Under the pieces are notes generated by a model. That model saw only the letters and a list, made by a program, of their open reading frames with translations, did not search any database and had not been told where the DNA came from. Shown piece by piece: positions 41,841-50,491 of a stretch of DNA of 64,000 nucleotides (the stretch's first letter is position 1; each line of letters begins with the position of its first letter). The position numbers and the translations under genes are program-made. This DNA is from Celeribacter sp. HF31 (GTDB lineage: Bacteria; Pseudomonadota; Alphaproteobacteria; Rhodobacterales; Rhodobacteraceae), in contig NZ_JAATOT010000003.1 in NCBI RefSeq assembly GCF_011806455.1, positions 248,001 to 312,000 on the forward strand, written 5' to 3'.

Positions 41841-42182
41841 TTAGCTGTAGGCAGCCTCTTTGCCGAAGTGCTTGACCAGCAGGTAGTAGAAGACGGCGCG
41901 GTACTTGTTGCGCTCGGACTGACCATAGGTCTCGATCGCGGATTTGATCGCGTCCATCAACTCAGGACCATCGGCGAGGCCGAGTTTCTTGATGAGGAAG
42001 TTGTTCTTGACGGTTTCAAGTTCGCTCTCTTGAGAGGCTGCCACCGTGGAGGCATCGTCGTTGTAGATCGCCGGGCCGCAACCGATGGTCACTTTGGTCA
42101 AAAGATCCATATCCGGCTCCATGCCGCATTTGGTTTTCAAATCCTCGGCATATTTCGCGATAAGCTCGTCACGTTTTCCCAT
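41841..42182 (-). CDS. DUF2853-family protein
   Basis: This 113-aa, all-helical protein starts at ATG 42182, seven bases after GGGAGA; a longer frame has no support. Its segments, KRDELIAKYAEDLKTKCGM and RNKYRAVFYYLLVKHFGKE, match the DUF2853 family as I recall it, which has a solved helical fold but no known function. It is probably monocistronic, with its own terminator at 41777-41813. The upstream 120-bp gap to the extensin-like gene likely carries its promoter. Confidence 0.72.
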   Translation of the reverse strand: MGKRDELIAKYAEDLKTKCGMEPDMDLLTKVTIGCGPAIYNDDASTVAASQESELETVKNNFLIKKLGLADGPELMDAIKSAIETYGQSERNKYRAVFYYLLVKHFGKEAAYS

Positions 42183-42302
42183 TCGCAGTCTCCCACCTGG
42201 TCCTTTAATAACATCATCATGAGGCCCAATTCTGGCCTTCGGGAACGGTAGTGGCATATCTGTGGTGAAGAAAGGACAAATTTGAACGAATTCTCACCGC
42301 TA

Positions 42303-43043
42303 TTAACGACAGGCGCCCCAGCCGCGTGACTGCAGGTGAAAATGATCCGCATGAAGGCTGTTGTAATCCGGCGAAAGCGTTGTCGCGAACCATGTGCAGG
42401 CACTCTCCCGCGCCGCGCGCAGAAAGGCCGCTTTCTGCGCATCCCCATCCCAATCGGACATCAAGCGTATCCGCGTGCCATCCGACAAATCGAAGCCCGT
42501 GATATCGATGGCCTCACCTGTCGCATGCGTGCTGAGGCGCGAGGAAGTGCCGTTAGGGGTGCGGATCACACGACAATTGTAACTGCCGATCTGGCGCAGA
42601 ACGCTAATGGACGTGCCAAAAATTTCTTCGGCAGCGGGCTGCAAACCATGGCGTTCCCACATCGCGGTGCGCAGTGCAATGGCGCAACTGGTTTGAAGCG
42701 GGTCTATTTGGCTTTCGCCCACGGTCGACAGCGTCACGCGATCCTCAATCCCGCAACCTCCGGTGGCCTCAAGCGGCGACATCGCGATAACCTCTGCGCT
42801 TCCGTCCAGCGCCGCAAGGCAACTTTCCAAAGAGCTTTCGGCGCGTGCGAGCTTCATCTTCGTCAGCGGCGTCACGTCATCCTGGACATGAAGCGGCGCA
42901 AGAGGATTCCAGCCGTGTGGCAAAGGCGAGCTTGGCAGTGTCAGAATTTGCCATCCGACATAGATAAGGCCAGCCAACAGAAGAAAAGCAAGCGCCACCC
43001 ACACTCCGGCGGGTGGCGACTCATATGGTTTTTTGCGGCCCAT
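42303..43043 (-). CDS. Extensin-like / D-Ala-D-Ala-peptidase-fold protein, membrane anchored
   Basis: This 246-aa protein has an N-terminal membrane helix (about residues 13-35) and a C-terminal extensin-like domain. The domain carries peptidase-type metal-binding motifs: STHATGEAIDITGF (HxxxxxxD) and SLHADHFHLQ (HxDHFH-like), resembling VanY/MepA enzymes. Six cysteines could form periplasmic disulfides. It probably acts on peptidoglycan or a related periplasmic polymer. The name is inherited from plant extensins and says little about function. Its start faces the ahcY stop across 14 bp, on the same strand. Confidence 0.8.
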   Translation of the reverse strand: MGRKKPYESPPAGVWVALAFLLLAGLIYVGWQILTLPSSPLPHGWNPLAPLHVQDDVTPLTKMKLARAESSLESCLAALDGSAEVIAMSPLEATGGCGIEDRVTLSTVGESQIDPLQTSCAIALRTAMWERHGLQPAAEEIFGTSISVLRQIGSYNCRVIRTPNGTSSRLSTHATGEAIDITGFDLSDGTRIRLMSDWDGDAQKAAFLRAARESACTWFATTLSPDYNSLHADHFHLQSRGWGACR

Positions 43044-43057
43044 TTCGGGCGATTACC

Positions 43058-44446
<1,389 letters not shown>

Positions 44447-44607
44447 GGATCGTGGCTCCTGCATAAACATGGTTAACTTGGGCGCTGATTATCAGCTTGA
44501 CCCTGTCCTTACAACGCAGAGCCATTGATTTCGGATTAAGACCGGAAAAAATATGGAAACAGCCTTAAGGCGAGGTTACCTAGTTCTCAAACAGACATGA
44601 GGACAAC

Positions 44608-45210
44608 ATGGCACAATCCCGCACCCAGCCCCGCGCATGGCAACGGATGCTGTCCGGTCGCAGGCTCGACCTGCTGGACCCGACACCGATGGACATCGAG
44701 ATCGAGGATATTGCCCATGGTCTGGCCTTTGTGGCGCGTTGGAATGGGCAAACCCATGGTGATTACGCCTATTCCGTCGCCGAACATTCCATTCTGGTCG
44801 AAGAGATTTTTCGCATGCTCTATCCAAACGAGCCGATCAAATGGCAGCTTGCAGCACTTTTGCACGATGCCCCGGAATATGTGATCGGCGATATGATTTC
44901 ACCAGTCAAAGCCGCGATTGGACCCGATTACGGTGAGTTGGATGATCGGCTGACCGCCGCGATCCACATTCGCTTTGGCCTGCCGGCAAAAATCCCGGCG
45001 ACGATCAAGAAAAAGATCAAAAAGGCGGATAAGGTGTCGGCTTGGCTGGAGGCCACACAGATCGCCGGGTTTTCAGTCGAGGAAAGCAATAAGTTCTTCG
45101 GCAAAATGGACCCTGAACTGGTCGGCGATCTGAAACTTCACCTGCGCCCGCCCGTTGAGACGCGCAAAGCCTTTACCGCGCGCCATGCGGCGTTGATGGC
45201 GGAACTTTGA
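44608..45210 (+). CDS. HD-domain phosphohydrolase (YfbR-like)
   Basis: This 200-aa protein has the HD-domain metal ligands: SVAEHSILVEEI (first His), LAALLHDAPEYVIGDMISPV (HD pair), and an Asp in KKADKVSAWLEATQ. Members similar to YfbR dephosphorylate deoxynucleoside monophosphates, but substrate cannot be inferred from this sequence. The gene diverges from ahcY; a TTAA-N7-TTAC pair lies 29 bp upstream (44565-44579). Its 3' end overlaps a small gene on the other strand by 38 bp. Confidence 0.85.
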   Translation: MAQSRTQPRAWQRMLSGRRLDLLDPTPMDIEIEDIAHGLAFVARWNGQTHGDYAYSVAEHSILVEEIFRMLYPNEPIKWQLAALLHDAPEYVIGDMISPVKAAIGPDYGELDDRLTAAIHIRFGLPAKIPATIKKKIKKADKVSAWLEATQIAGFSVEESNKFFGKMDPELVGDLKLHLRPPVETRKAFTARHAALMAEL

Positions 45211-45382
45211 CATGTGAAAAACCGCCGAGCTTTTCGGGGACAGCCCTCAGCTTGGCAAACCATGCTGCGTGGGCGGCTCGTTTGGCACGGCGCTGCTCCG
45301 CCATAAAAGCACGGCGATGATGCAGTTCAGGAGAGGTTGCATCCCGCGCAGACATCAGTTCCGTGGCCATTATGTGTAACAT
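45173..45382 (-). CDS. Small basic hypothetical protein (69 aa)
   Basis: The frame starts at ATG 45382, eight bases after GGGAGT, and encodes 69 residues, rich in Ala, Arg and His in the middle (HHRRAFMAEQRRAKRAAHAA), with no membrane segment. I do not recognise a family. The good ribosome binding site and the protein-like composition argue that it is real. The 38-bp overlap with the HD-domain gene is a mild argument against. Confidence 0.45.
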   Translation of the reverse strand: MLHIMATELMSARDATSPELHHRRAFMAEQRRAKRAAHAAWFAKLRAVPEKLGGFSHVKVPPSTPHGAR

Positions 45383-45480
45383 TGGTTTACTCCCGAAAAG
45401 CTCGACATATCGGTGATGTACCACTTATATTTGAGCCGTCCCACTCAGGGATTTTTTCAAATTGTAAGAATATCTAACAC

Positions 45481-46401
45481 ATGACAGAAATCGACTGGCG
45501 CCGCATTCCCTCTCTTTCGAGCCTCAGGGCCTTCGAAGCCACTGCGCGGCTGGGAAGCTTCACGGCGGCAGGCAATGCACTGAACGTCACCCACGCGGCG
45601 ATCACGCAACAGGTTCGTGCGCTTGAAAAGGACCTTGGTCTCACCCTGTTGCAGCGTGAAGGGCGCGGCATGGCATTGACGGATGCCGGACGCCAATTGG
45701 CCGCGTCCCTGTCGGACGGGTTTTCGACGATTGCCGACGGGATTGAGCGCCTGCGCGGGACGCCTGCCTCGCGCGGATTGCGAGTCACCTGCACTCCCGC
45801 TTTGTCCTATGCCTTTATCATTCCTCGGCTGGGCCAATTCTGGGATGCGCATCCGGATATTCCGGTGTCCCTGACCCCCTCAGGATCGGTTGATGACCTG
45901 AAACGTCAGCACTTCGACCTAGGGATTCGCACCGGCAAGGGAGACTGGCCGGGGCTTGATGTCGAACATCTCTGGACCACCCGCGTCATTCTGATCGCCA
46001 GCCCAAGCCTTATCGACAAATATGGCGGCGACACCAAAGCATTGCCGTTGGGCGACATGCCCTGGATCAAATCGCAATCCTACTATCGCGATGACGATCT
46101 GGTGCGAGAATGCGGATTAGATCCTGAAAAGCTTTCTGCGATTTACATCGAAGGTCAGGCCGACAGCGTCCAAGCCGTGATGCGGGGGATTGGTTTGACT
46201 TTTGTCTCCGAGATTGCGGTGAGCGACGATCTGGCGAGCGGTGCCTTGGTTCGCTTGCCATATGAGTTCAACCAGAAATTCACCTATTACGCGGCGACAC
46301 CCAAAGGGGTGGAGCGCACCTCCACCCGTTTGTTTATCGATTGGCTCAAAACACTGGCTCCGAACCCAAGGTCCGGTGAAGAGAACAAAAGGCCCGCCTA
46401 A
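45481..46401 (+). CDS. LysR-family regulator, GcvA-like, copy 1
   Basis: This 306-aa LysR-type regulator has an N-terminal winged helix (PSLSSLRAFEATARLGSFTA, NVTHAAITQQVRALEKDLG) and a C-terminal periplasmic-binding-like effector domain. The LNVTHAAI-Q-VR helix is typical of the GcvA subgroup. The target and ligand are unknown. Together with the next LysR gene (46651) it forms a same-strand pair with clearly related N-termini, suggesting an old duplication. The gene end forms part of a terminator. Confidence 0.9.
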   Translation: MTEIDWRRIPSLSSLRAFEATARLGSFTAAGNALNVTHAAITQQVRALEKDLGLTLLQREGRGMALTDAGRQLAASLSDGFSTIADGIERLRGTPASRGLRVTCTPALSYAFIIPRLGQFWDAHPDIPVSLTPSGSVDDLKRQHFDLGIRTGKGDWPGLDVEHLWTTRVILIASPSLIDKYGGDTKALPLGDMPWIKSQSYYRDDDLVRECGLDPEKLSAIYIEGQADSVQAVMRGIGLTFVSEIAVSDDLASGALVRLPYEFNQKFTYYAATPKGVERTSTRLFIDWLKTLAPNPRSGEENKRPA

Positions 46402-46411
46402 GCGGGCCTTT
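46388..46411. terminator. Bidirectional terminator shared by the LysR gene and a small gene
   Basis: AAAGGCCCGC, a 4-base loop and GCGGGCCTTT form a perfect palindromic stem (with A-T ends) that includes the stop codon of the first LysR gene. It lies nine bases beyond the stop codon of the convergent small gene at 46420. T-runs are short (3 bases) in both directions. Confidence 0.65.
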
Positions 46412-46419
46412 GGGCGCGA

Positions 46420-46551
46420 TCAGAGACTGATGCGACGGTTCATTTGGTAGTTCAGATCATACCGCAGCTCGCGGCTTTGACGTTTTTCGCGCTCCACGAA
46501 AGACGGGGTGGAGCGCTTTTTACCAGAAAACAGGGATTTAAATTTGGACAT
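46420..46551 (-). CDS. Small basic protein (43 aa)
   Basis: A 43-codon frame starts at ATG 46551 with TGAGG about seven bases upstream. It begins MSKFKSLFSGKKRSTPSFVE and ends in an Arg/Tyr/Asn-rich tail (NYQMNRRISL). It is strongly basic, with no membrane helix or cysteine. It diverges from the second LysR gene across 99 bp, the arrangement often seen for a LysR regulator and its target. I do not recognise a family. The ribosome binding site, clean start and terminator make it a likely real gene. Confidence 0.55.
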   Translation of the reverse strand: MSKFKSLFSGKKRSTPSFVEREKRQSRELRYDLNYQMNRRISL

Positions 46552-46650
46552 GGTGCGCCTCATTTGGTTGCTGGCACTCTTTTCGCACCATTGAGAGGTT
46601 TTCCAAAGTTTATATGGCTTTTAGCATGTAAGCTGAACTAACATGGGTTC

Positions 46651-47580
46651 ATGGATTGGAAAGACATGCCCACACTCGCCGCCCTGCGCGCCTTTGAGGT
46701 GGCTGCCCGACTCGGCAGTTTTTCTGCCGCCGCCCGAGCACTTAACGTCACCCATGCCGCAATCTCGCAACATGTGCGAAGCCTCGAGACACATCTCGAC
46801 GAAAAGCTGTTCACGCGTAGCGCGCGTGGGATGATTTTGACGCAGGCGGGGCTTGCTCTCTCTGAAACACTCACCGAAGGCTTCGGCATGATCGTCAGCG
46901 GCGTGCGTGCCATCACCGATGAGCGTGCCCACCGACCCGTCAATATCTCTACTTCGCCCACTTTTGCCGAAGTGTGGCTCATGCCCAAACTGGGCGCCTT
47001 CTGGACGGAGCACCCGGATATTTACTTGCAAGTGCAACCCTATATGGGGCTGAGCAATTTGCGCGCGGACGGGATTGATGTGGCAATCCGCTTTGGCGCA
47101 GGACAGTGGCCCGGGCTGGATGTGGTGCCTCTTTTGATGAGTCCCTTCACGGTGGTGTGCAGCCCCGACTATACCGAGGCCAACAGTCTCGAAGACATCG
47201 AAGACCTCAGCGCGCTCTATTGGGTGTTCTCTGAATTTTCCTCCGAGCAATATGCCTGGGGCAATCGCATCGGTATCGATTTCAAACAGCAAGGCTACAA
47301 AGAACTCGCCAGCAATGCGCTGACCCTGTCTGCAGTGCGCTCAGGTCTGGGCGTGTCGATTCAGTCCCGCGTTCTGGTGGAGGACGACATCGCCTCCGGA
47401 CGCATGAAAGTGTTGTACGAGGGCGATCCCGAAGGCATTGGATATTACATCGTCACCTTACCCGGCGTGCTGTCGCCGCAGGTGAAAACATTGCGCAACT
47501 GGCTTTTGCGCAATGCAGAGGATGTCACAACTGTGGAAGAGATCGAAACCGAGATCAGTGAAGAGACCCAGTTGCCTTAG
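46651..47580 (+). CDS. LysR-family regulator, GcvA-like, copy 2
   Basis: This 309-aa protein opens MDWKDMPTLAALRAFEVAAR, followed by the helix-turn-helix NVTHAAISQHVRSLETHLD. The C-terminal effector domain includes the EHPDIYLQVQPY strand. It aligns well with the LysR protein encoded 250 bp upstream in the DNA-binding half; the effector halves differ more, so they may sense different ligands. A 13-residue acidic tail (VEEIETEISEETQ) extends the C-terminus. It converges on regA with a 4-bp overlap. Confidence 0.9.
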   Translation: MDWKDMPTLAALRAFEVAARLGSFSAAARALNVTHAAISQHVRSLETHLDEKLFTRSARGMILTQAGLALSETLTEGFGMIVSGVRAITDERAHRPVNISTSPTFAEVWLMPKLGAFWTEHPDIYLQVQPYMGLSNLRADGIDVAIRFGAGQWPGLDVVPLLMSPFTVVCSPDYTEANSLEDIEDLSALYWVFSEFSSEQYAWGNRIGIDFKQQGYKELASNALTLSAVRSGLGVSIQSRVLVEDDIASGRMKVLYEGDPEGIGYYIVTLPGVLSPQVKTLRNWLLRNAEDVTTVEEIETEISEETQLP

Positions 47581-48131
47581 CGCGGCGAACGTTTCGCCAG
47601 GATGCGCTGAAGCGTGCGGCGGTGCATGTTCAATCGCCGCGCGGTTTCTGAGACATTGCGGTCGCAAAGCTCATAGACTCGTTGAATATGCTCCCAACGC
47701 ACGCGGTCGGCGGACATCGGGTTCTCCGGCGGCGGCGGCAGATCGTCGCCCTTGGAGATGAGCGCATGGACGATGTCATTCGCGTCGGCGGGTTTCGACA
47801 GGTAATCCGTGGCTCCGATCTTGACCGCCGCGACAGCCGTCGCAATGGCGCCATAGCCGGTCAGAACGACAATGCGGCTGTCCGGACGCTTTTCGCGAAG
47901 CACTTCAACCACATCAAGGCCATTGCCGTCCTCAAGACGCAGATCGACCACGGCATAGGCTGGCGGGCGTGCGGTGGCGATGGCTTTGCCTGCGGCGACG
48001 GACCCGGCCATTTCGACCTCAAAGCCGCGTTTTTCCATGGCGCGCGCGAGACGACGCAGAAACGGTTCGTCGTCATCGACCAACAAAAGCGACTTGTCTG
48101 CGCCCAGTTCCAAAATCTCGTCCGCGTCCAT
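47577..48131 (-). CDS. regA: RegA/PrrA/ActR redox response regulator
   Basis: This 184-aa protein has a receiver domain (LLLVDDDEPFLRRLARAMEK, phospho-acceptor Asp63 in AVVDLRLEDG, Lys in ATDYLSKPADA), a proline linker (LPPPPENP), and a Fis-type helix-turn-helix (CDRNVSETARRLNMHRRTLQ) that is nearly invariant in the family. RegA, phosphorylated by RegB, controls photosynthesis, CO2 and nitrogen fixation, and respiratory genes in purple bacteria. Here the kinase gene regB is adjacent but divergent, beyond senC. Confidence 0.95.
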   Translation of the reverse strand: MDADEILELGADKSLLLVDDDEPFLRRLARAMEKRGFEVEMAGSVAAGKAIATARPPAYAVVDLRLEDGNGLDVVEVLREKRPDSRIVVLTGYGAIATAVAAVKIGATDYLSKPADANDIVHALISKGDDLPPPPENPMSADRVRWEHIQRVYELCDRNVSETARRLNMHRRTLQRILAKRSPR

Positions 48132-48154
48132 CCCGGATCTCCCGCCATCGCAAA

Positions 48155-48171
48155 ATCTGATAAATTCAGAT
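48155..48171 (-). terminator. Weak hairpin between senC and regA
   Basis: ATCTGA and TCAGAT enclose a five-base loop and are followed by TTTT on the minus strand, 24 bases before the regA start. It could weaken read-through from senC into regA. A second hairpin (AGGGT/ACCCT) lies next to the senC stop. Confidence 0.35.
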
Positions 48172-48216
48172 GTGTTTTAGAACGCCTCTAAGGCAGGGTC
48201 AATTTTTACCCTGATG

Positions 48217-48846
48217 TTACCCTGCGGCGTCAATGAAACAGGCGACCCGATCGGCCATCTGTTCCGGTGTATCGTCGCGTTTGAAGAAATCAACAAAACC
48301 GATCTCCGGGAACACCAGATAGGTGAAGGTCGAGTGGTCGACGAGGTAGTATTCCGGGTCGCCGTCTTCCTGTTTCTTGTAATAGGTCTTGTAGGCCATG
48401 GAGGCGGCTTTGACCTGTTCCGGCGAGCCGGTGAGGCCGATCATGTTGTCATGAAACAGCGAGGTGAATTCATTGACCACCTCGGGCGTGTCGCGCTCCG
48501 GGTCAATGGAAATGAAGGCCGTCTGCGCATCGTAGCCGCGTTCGTCGAGAATGCGCAGAGCATCGGCGTTGCGCATATTGTCGAGCGGGCAGACATCGGG
48601 GCAGAAGGTATAGCCGAAATAGAGGATCGTCGGCTTGGTGAAGACATCCTTGTCGGTCACGGTCACGCCATCTTCGCGTACAAGTTCGAAAGGCCCGCCA
48701 ATAGCCCCGGCGCCACCACTGACGGCAGAGGCCCGGCATTGCGCGAAGGCATCGTCGCTGGCGGGGCGGCTGGCATACCAGGCCATACCACCAAGAGCCC
48801 CCGCAAGCACGACAGTCGCGGCAATAGCGATGGTTTTCGTAGACAT
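48217..48846 (-). CDS. senC: SenC/PrrC (Sco1-like) copper protein
   Basis: This 209-aa protein starts at ATG 48846, six bases after AGGAGG. A signal anchor occupies about residues 4-26. The Sco thioredoxin-like domain carries CPDVC in FGYTFCPDVCPLDNMR and the distal His in LVDHSTFTYLVFP, which together bind copper. Sco proteins deliver copper to the CuA site of cytochrome oxidase. In Rhodobacter the senC/prrC product also transmits the oxidase signal to RegB. The regA-senC / regB arrangement is the classical one. Confidence 0.94.
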   Translation of the reverse strand: MSTKTIAIAATVVLAGALGGMAWYASRPASDDAFAQCRASAVSGGAGAIGGPFELVREDGVTVTDKDVFTKPTILYFGYTFCPDVCPLDNMRNADALRILDERGYDAQTAFISIDPERDTPEVVNEFTSLFHDNMIGLTGSPEQVKAASMAYKTYYKKQEDGDPEYYLVDHSTFTYLVFPEIGFVDFFKRDDTPEQMADRVACFIDAAG

Positions 48847-48881
48847 GTTCATCCTCCTGTGCGCAGTGCCTTGTTCGCCTT

Positions 48882-48901
48882 GACGCAACGTGATCTGCGT
48901 C
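48882..48901. promoter_or_regulatory. Inverted repeat between senC and regB, possible RegA site
   Basis: GACGCA, eight bases and TGCGTC form a perfect 6-bp inverted repeat in the 146-bp interval between the divergent senC and regB starts. The half-sites resemble the GNCGC/GCGNC elements of RegA/PrrA sites, though in the opposite order from the usual consensus. Autoregulation of the locus is known in Rhodobacter, so the position is sensible. Confidence 0.35.
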
Positions 48902-48992
48902 GGCCAATAGCTTTTGCATATGTTCCGTCTCTCAGATCAATTGCAAATGGCTTGCGCAAGGGTCTTAATGCCGCAGAAAGTGGATTAGCTCT

Positions 48993-50387
48993 ATGATTGA
49001 AAACAAAGACGACCTGATACCGGTTGAACAACGGTCCGATTGGGTGCGCCTTCGCACTTTGGTAGCTGTGCGCTGGATCGCCATTTTTGGACAGATCGCC
49101 AGCATTCTGGTCGCGATCTTTTTCTTTCATCTGCATCTGGAGATCGGCTTTTTCGCCATCGTCATCGGTGCGTCCGTGATCCTCAATATCGTGGCGAGTT
49201 TCGTCTACCCGGAAAACATGCGGCTGAGCGAACGTGGCGCGACCTTGATGTTGCTGTTCGACATCACGCAGCTGTCTGCTCTGTTGTATTTCTCCGGTGG
49301 CCTAACGAACCCGTTTTCCGTTCTGATCCTCGCGCCTGTCTCGATCTCTGCCTCCGCACTCAGACCGAAAGCCTCGATCCTGACCGGATCTGTGGCCATC
49401 GCCCTCGTGACACTGTTGGCGCTTTACCATGTGCCTTTGCATATGGCCGACGGGGCCGAGTTGATCATCCCCGATATTTTCCTCTTCGGAAACTGGGCCG
49501 CCATCGTCATCGGCGTGCTGTTTCTGGGTGTGTTTTCCTGGCGTGTGACTTCGGAAATTCACACCATGTCGCAGGCGCTTCTGGCCACTCAAATGGCTTT
49601 GACCCGCGAACAGAAGCTCACCGACATCGGCGGTGTTGTGGCCGCTGCCGCGCATGAATTGGGGACGCCGCTTGCGACCATCAAACTTGTGTCCAGCGAG
49701 CTGGTCGACGATCTCAAGGACCAGAGCCTCCTGCGCGAAGACGCTCAGTTGATCAGCGAGCAGGCGGATCGCTGTCGCGACATCCTGCATTCGATGGGGC
49801 AGGCGGGAAAAGACGATCTGCACATGCGTTTTGCGCCCCTTCAAGCCGTCATCGAAGAAGCGGCGCAGCCACACACCAGTCGTGGCAAAACTGTCAATCT
49901 CGAAGTCCTGGGGTCAGAAGACGGCTCCGAACAGCCCTATGTCTATCGCAGGCCGGAAATCATTCACGGGTTACGCAACCTGATCCAGAATGCGGTGGAT
50001 TTTTCCGAAACCACGGTCTGGGTCGACATCCTGTGGAGCAAGCGGCGCATCACACTTCGGATCATCGACGATGGGGCCGGCTTTCCGCCCTCAGTCATCG
50101 GTCGTATCGGCGATCCATTCATGCGGCACAGACGTTCGGAGAAAGAGGTCGAAAAGCGGCCAGGCTACAAAGGTATGGGGCTTGGGCTCTTCATTGCGAA
50201 GACGCTTTTGGAGCGCACTGGTGCGGAGATGAGTTTTGCGAATGGCTCTGATCGGCACGACATGCATCTTCACGCCGGGCGGCGTTCCGGGGCGATTGTT
50301 GAGCTAAGCTGGCGCCGGGACCTCATCAGCGTACCTGAGGGAGAACAAAACAAGGCCTTGGGTGAAAACACGCCATTGAAGGTGTAA
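48993..50387 (+). CDS. regB: RegB/PrrB redox-sensing histidine kinase
   Basis: This 464-aa protein has six hydrophobic segments in residues 25-185. It carries the ubiquinone-binding heptad GGLTNPF at 102-108, the H-box AAAAHELGTPLATIKL (His221), the redox-active Cys261 in DRCRDILHSMGQAGKDD, and HATPase motifs (NLIQNAVDFSE, DDGAGFP, KGMGLGLFIAKTLLERTGA). All RegB hallmarks are present, so the protein should phosphorylate RegA according to redox state. The C-terminal tail is short and basic/acidic mixed. Confidence 0.97.
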   Translation: MIENKDDLIPVEQRSDWVRLRTLVAVRWIAIFGQIASILVAIFFFHLHLEIGFFAIVIGASVILNIVASFVYPENMRLSERGATLMLLFDITQLSALLYFSGGLTNPFSVLILAPVSISASALRPKASILTGSVAIALVTLLALYHVPLHMADGAELIIPDIFLFGNWAAIVIGVLFLGVFSWRVTSEIHTMSQALLATQMALTREQKLTDIGGVVAAAAHELGTPLATIKLVSSELVDDLKDQSLLREDAQLISEQADRCRDILHSMGQAGKDDLHMRFAPLQAVIEEAAQPHTSRGKTVNLEVLGSEDGSEQPYVYRRPEIIHGLRNLIQNAVDFSETTVWVDILWSKRRITLRIIDDGAGFPPSVIGRIGDPFMRHRRSEKEVEKRPGYKGMGLGLFIAKTLLERTGAEMSFANGSDRHDMHLHAGRRSGAIVELSWRRDLISVPEGEQNKALGENTPLKV

Positions 50388-50421
50388 TTCGACCGCGCGA
50401 AACAGGGTTTGGTCACCTGTT

Positions 50422-50436
50422 TTAACGGAGCGTTAA
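50422..50436 (+). promoter_or_regulatory. Perfect CtrA-type box (TTAA-N7-TTAA) upstream of the PAS protein
   Basis: The interval between regB and the PAS-protein gene contains TTAA, CGGAGCG and TTAA, an exact match to the CtrA consensus TTAA-N7-TTAA. The sequence is also a longer palindrome, TTAACG-GAG-CGTTAA. Its downstream edge is 55 bp from the start codon at 50492, a typical promoter distance. This is the best box that I found in the window; the flagellar sites are one or more mismatches away. Confidence 0.6.
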
Positions 50437-50491
50437 CTAAAATTTCCCACACTCTCCCCATCGCAAACGTGTCGTTTTTGATGGGAATCAC

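Noticed and set aside
44447-44607. Possible SAH or SAM-II riboswitch upstream of ahcY
   Set aside because: I looked for the conserved SAH-riboswitch core and for the SAM-II pseudoknot elements and saw neither; only a short GCTGATAATCAGC palindrome is present.
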